Origin: Roseiarcus sp052147395
Lineage (GTDB): Bacteria > Pseudomonadota > Alphaproteobacteria > Rhizobiales > Beijerinckiaceae
Assembly (NCBI GenBank): GCA_052147395.1
Contig: JBKQKS010000246.1
Coordinates: 1-55,481 of the forward strand
DNA: 55,481 nucleotides
Direction: 5' to 3'
Both the position numbers and the translations under genes were made by a program. A model generated the notes under the pieces. The model saw only the letters and a list, made by a program, of their open reading frames with translations. It was not told the origin of the DNA and did not search any database. The stretch's first letter is position 1; each line of letters starts with the position of its first letter. Below are positions 53,116 through 55,481 of this stretch, in pieces.

Positions 53116-53670
53116 ATGAGCAGCGCGGCAGCCCAGCAACTGATCTCGGTCGACGAGTTCCTCGTCTGGGGCGAGGGACGAGAGGGGCGGTGGGAGCTGC
53201 GCGACGGCGTCGTCGTATCGATGGCGCCCGAACGCATCGGCCACACGAGAGTCAAAGGCGCCGCCTTCAACGCCTTGGGCGCAGCAATTCGCGCCGCAGG
53301 CTTGCCATGCGAAGCCTTTGTCGACGGCGTCACCGTACGCATCTCCAAGACGACCGCGTTCAAACCGGATGCGGTGGTCGTCTGCGGCGCGGCGCTCGAC
53401 GACGAAGCGCTCGAGGCGCAGAATCCGATCATCATAGTCGAAGTGCTGTCGCCGAGCACTGAGGCCTACGATCGCGGCGAAAAAGTCGAAGGCTATTTCT
53501 CCCTGCCGAGCGTGATGCACTATCTCATTCTCGACCCCGAGCGGAAAAACCTCGTCCATTACAGGCGCGGCTCTGGCGATTACCTGGAGACCCGCTTTCT
53601 CGCCGCCGGTCCGCTGCGCCTCGATCCGCCGGGGCTCGAGCTCGCGATCGAGAGCCTGTTCGAGCGGTAG
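53116..53670 (+). CDS. Uma2-family endonuclease-like protein (DUF820), copy 2
   Basis: A 184-residue tandem paralogue of the preceding gene, about three quarters identical by eye. The blocks EFLVWGEGREGRWELRDGVV, FKPDAVVVCGAA, IIVEVLSPSTEAYDRGEKVE and SLPSVMHYLILDPERK are conserved and the putative catalytic residues are intact. The ATG at 53116 mirrors the start of copy 1; a GTG two codons earlier is possible. The pair probably arose by local duplication, helped by repetitive flanks. Confidence 0.85.
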   Translation: MSSAAAQQLISVDEFLVWGEGREGRWELRDGVVVSMAPERIGHTRVKGAAFNALGAAIRAAGLPCEAFVDGVTVRISKTTAFKPDAVVVCGAALDDEALEAQNPIIIVEVLSPSTEAYDRGEKVEGYFSLPSVMHYLILDPERKNLVHYRRGSGDYLETRFLAAGPLRLDPPGLELAIESLFER

Positions 53671-53698
53671 CCGGGGCAAATTTCCGGGCGGCGCGATA

Positions 53699-53798
53699 CT
53701 GTAGCCGAGGTCGTTGACCTCGGTAGGCGCGTTAGCGCCTTATCCTGCACGAGTCTTCGAAGCGGAGGCAGCGAGGTCAGCGACCTCGCCTACAATGG
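53699..53798. repeat. Dispersed palindromic repeat, copy D
   Basis: It is nearly identical to copy C, from CTGTAGCCGAGGTCGTTGAC through GCACGAGTCTTCGAAGCGG to GAGGTCAGCGACCTCGCCTA. It lies between the second Uma2 gene and the phoB 3' end. With copy C it brackets mmsA and the Uma2 pair as a 3.1-kb direct-repeat interval. Confidence 0.8.
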
Positions 53799-53841
53799 CG
53801 CCCGGGAAAAAGCCCCGGTTACGTTCGAGCGCCCGCAACCC

Positions 53842-54585
53842 TCAGCTCTTACCGAACGTCTCGTCGAACGAGTAGCCGGCGCCGCGCACGGTGCGGATCG
53901 GATCGCGCTCGCGGCCGCGCGACAGCGCCTTGCGCAGACGGCCGACGTGCACGTCGACCGTGCGCTCGTCGATCTCGACCGACTGGCCCCAGACGCCGTC
54001 GAGCAGTTGCGCGCGCGAAAACACCCGCCCCGGCCGCTCGAGCAGATACTCGAGCAGGCGGAACTCGGTCGGTCCGAGATGCACTTCGCGTGCGTTTCGG
54101 CGCACCCGGCGCGTCTCGCGATCGAGGTCGATGTCGCCGGCGACGAGCCGTTCGGCGATCCGTTCGGGGCGGCTGCGGCGCATCAGCGCGCGCACCCGCG
54201 CCATCAATTCGGGCACCGAGAACGGCTTGACGACGTAATCGTCGGCGCCGACCGAGAGGCCGCGCACCCGCTCGGACTCTTCGCCGCGCGCCGTCAGCAT
54301 GATCACCGGCAGTGTTCGCGTCGCCTCGCGCGCCCGCAACCGGCGGCAGATTTCGAGGCCCGAGACGCCGGGCAGCATCCAGTCGAGAATGACGAGGTCG
54401 GGCGCGGACTCGACGAGCCTGAGCTCGGCCTCGTCGCCTCGCTCGACGCTCTCGACGGCGTAGCCCTCCGCCTCGAGGTTATAAGTGAGCAGCAACGCGA
54501 GATCGGATTCGTCTTCGACGACGAGAATTCTCGGCTTCGCGCCCGCGGCGCCATTGCGTCCGGGCTCGCGCCGAGCGTCGCTCAC
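53842..54585 (-). CDS. phoB: Phosphate regulon response regulator PhoB
   Basis: A 247-residue OmpR-class regulator. The receiver has PRILVVEDESDLALLLTYNL, the phosphoacceptor aspartate in LVILDWMLPGVSG, the threonine in VIMLTARGEE and the lysine in DDYVVKPFS. The winged helix contains LGPTEFRLLEYLLERPGRVF, RTVDVHVGRLRKAL and IRTVRGAGYSFDE, all PhoB-typical. The start is GTG at 54585, overlapping the phoU stop (GTGA). It would activate promoters with Pho boxes, such as the candidate in front of the srf operon. Confidence 0.95.
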   Translation of the reverse strand: MSDARREPGRNGAAGAKPRILVVEDESDLALLLTYNLEAEGYAVESVERGDEAELRLVESAPDLVILDWMLPGVSGLEICRRLRAREATRTLPVIMLTARGEESERVRGLSVGADDYVVKPFSVPELMARVRALMRRSRPERIAERLVAGDIDLDRETRRVRRNAREVHLGPTEFRLLEYLLERPGRVFSRAQLLDGVWGQSVEIDERTVDVHVGRLRKALSRGRERDPIRTVRGAGYSFDETFGKS

Positions 54586-55316
54586 GCTTCTTCGCTCCCG
54601 GAATTGTCGGCATCGTATTCGTGCGGGCCTTTCGGGCGATTCAGCGGCAGATTCGAGCCGGTCGCCAGATAGAACACCGTCTCCGCGATGTTGGTCGCGT
54701 GGTCGCCGACGCGCTCGATGTTCTTCGAGCAGAACAGCAGATGCGCGCAGTACGAGATGTTGCGCGGGTCTTCCATCATGTGGGTGAGCAGGTCGCGGAA
54801 CACCGAGTCCTCTAGCGCATCGAGCTCGATGTCGCGCTCCCAAACGGCGCGGGCGCGTTCGACATCGCGCTGCGCATAGGCGTCGAGCACGTCCTTCATC
54901 AGTTCGGTCGCCACGTCGTTCATGTGCTTGAGGCCGACGATCGCGCGCGGCAAGCGCGCCTCGACGCCGATCTTGATCGAGCGCTTGGCGATGTTCTTGG
55001 CGAGATCCCCGACTCGCTCGAGATCGCCGGCGACGCGAATGGCGCCGATGATCTCACGCAAGTCGATCGCCACCGGCTGCCGGCGAGCGATCGTCAGGAT
55101 CGCCTGCTCCTCGACCTCGCGCTGCAGCAGGTCGAGACGCGGGTCGGTCCCGACGACCTGATGGGCGAGCGCCGTGTCGGCGGCAGCGAGCGCGTCCATC
55201 GCGTCGATCACCATTTTCTCGGCAATGCCGCCCATTTCGGCAATGCGGCGCCCGAGCGCATCCAGCTCCTTGTCGTAGGCTTTGACGGTATGTTCGACCA
55301 CGACTCTCGCCTCCAC
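54582..55316 (-). CDS. phoU: Phosphate signalling protein PhoU
   Basis: A 244-residue (239 if GTG 55301 is the start, which has GGAGG eight bases upstream) all-helical protein with two PhoU repeats: LGRRIAEMGGIAEKMVIDAM and DLERVGDLAKNIAKRSI in the first half, and HLLFCSKNIERVGDHATNIA in the second, carrying the metal-binding ExxxD motifs. PhoU mediates inhibition of PhoR-PhoB by the Pst transporter. It is coupled to phoB. The 165 bases to the window end show no further gene; pst genes may lie beyond. Confidence 0.95.
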   Translation of the reverse strand: MEARVVVEHTVKAYDKELDALGRRIAEMGGIAEKMVIDAMDALAAADTALAHQVVGTDPRLDLLQREVEEQAILTIARRQPVAIDLREIIGAIRVAGDLERVGDLAKNIAKRSIKIGVEARLPRAIVGLKHMNDVATELMKDVLDAYAQRDVERARAVWERDIELDALEDSVFRDLLTHMMEDPRNISYCAHLLFCSKNIERVGDHATNIAETVFYLATGSNLPLNRPKGPHEYDADNSGSEEA

Positions 55317-55481
55317 ATAGTCGAAGCCGCTGATTCTGCCTCAGAAATTATATGACTTGGCTCGCGCCGTCTATTGGACGAACGCGCAGAGCACCGGCGC
55401 TCCCGGCTGGGCGTGCGCACAAAATAACGCCCCCTATCTCTGTCGAATATTCCCAAGGAAGCGCACCTTACTCGGCTCTTC

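Noticed and set aside
55317..55481. A Pho box upstream of phoU (AAGTCAT-ATAA-TTTCTGA)
   Set aside because: Both halves match the consensus poorly, and the region may be inside a longer pst transcript that starts beyond the window.

Overview
The window looks like a piece of a GC-rich alphaproteobacterial chromosome. Gene order (a NifHDKENX block next to nifA-nifB-ferredoxin-nifZT, the Tim44/MltA/Smr trio, PhoU-PhoB) and the cysteine-bearing NifA linker suggest the Hyphomicrobiales. A diazotrophic methanotroph or Beijerinckiaceae/Methylocystaceae-like host is a guess from family resemblance only.

Region 1 (1-13389, all minus strand) is a nitrogen-fixation cluster in reading order nifA, nifB, 2[4Fe-4S] ferredoxin, Fe-S leucine-rich-variant protein, nifZ, nifT, a SIR2-like protein, then nifH, nifD, nifK, nifE, nifN and the start of nifX, which runs off the window. 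nifB and nifH are each preceded by a sigma-54 type promoter and a NifA upstream activator site (TGT-N10-ACA).

Region 2 (13390-19067) holds palindromic repeats, an internally deleted IS630-type transposase remnant and a 1419-residue SNF2-family helicase.

Region 3 (19068-45361) is bounded by two direct copies of a 103-bp sequence (94/103 identical, last 32 bp identical). The right copy contains the 3' end of an intact tRNA-Arg(TCG). This is the geometry of an element integrated in a tRNA gene. Inside lie: a small unknown gene; a frameshifted winged-helix regulator; the assimilatory nitrate cluster (PP2C phosphatase/protein-kinase fusion, nasS, nasT, a nitrate MFS transporter with a dual-hexaloop ANTAR leader, nirB, nirD, nasA); a scrap of a large serine recombinase; and an eight-gene minus-strand operon around srfB and srfC. 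That operon encodes a membrane-anchored trypsin-like protease, a second membrane protein sharing the protease's N-terminal domain, SrfB (actin/Hsp70-like), SrfC (large P-loop protein), a further membrane protein, two secreted proteins and a secreted PstS-like/OmpA fusion. A Pho-box-like sequence precedes it, so phosphate control of an envelope-associated machine is the most interesting hypothesis here. A transposase fragment sits beside the right boundary. No intact integrase is visible.

Region 4 (45362-55481) is ordinary chromosome: an isoprenylcysteine-methyltransferase-like membrane protein, a PfkB-family (adenosine-type) kinase, an Smr-domain protein, MltA, a Tim44-domain protein, GpsA, methylmalonate-semialdehyde dehydrogenase, two tandem Uma2-family genes, and PhoB/PhoU. 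Two near-identical palindromic repeats of about 100 bp bracket the mmsA-Uma2 block.
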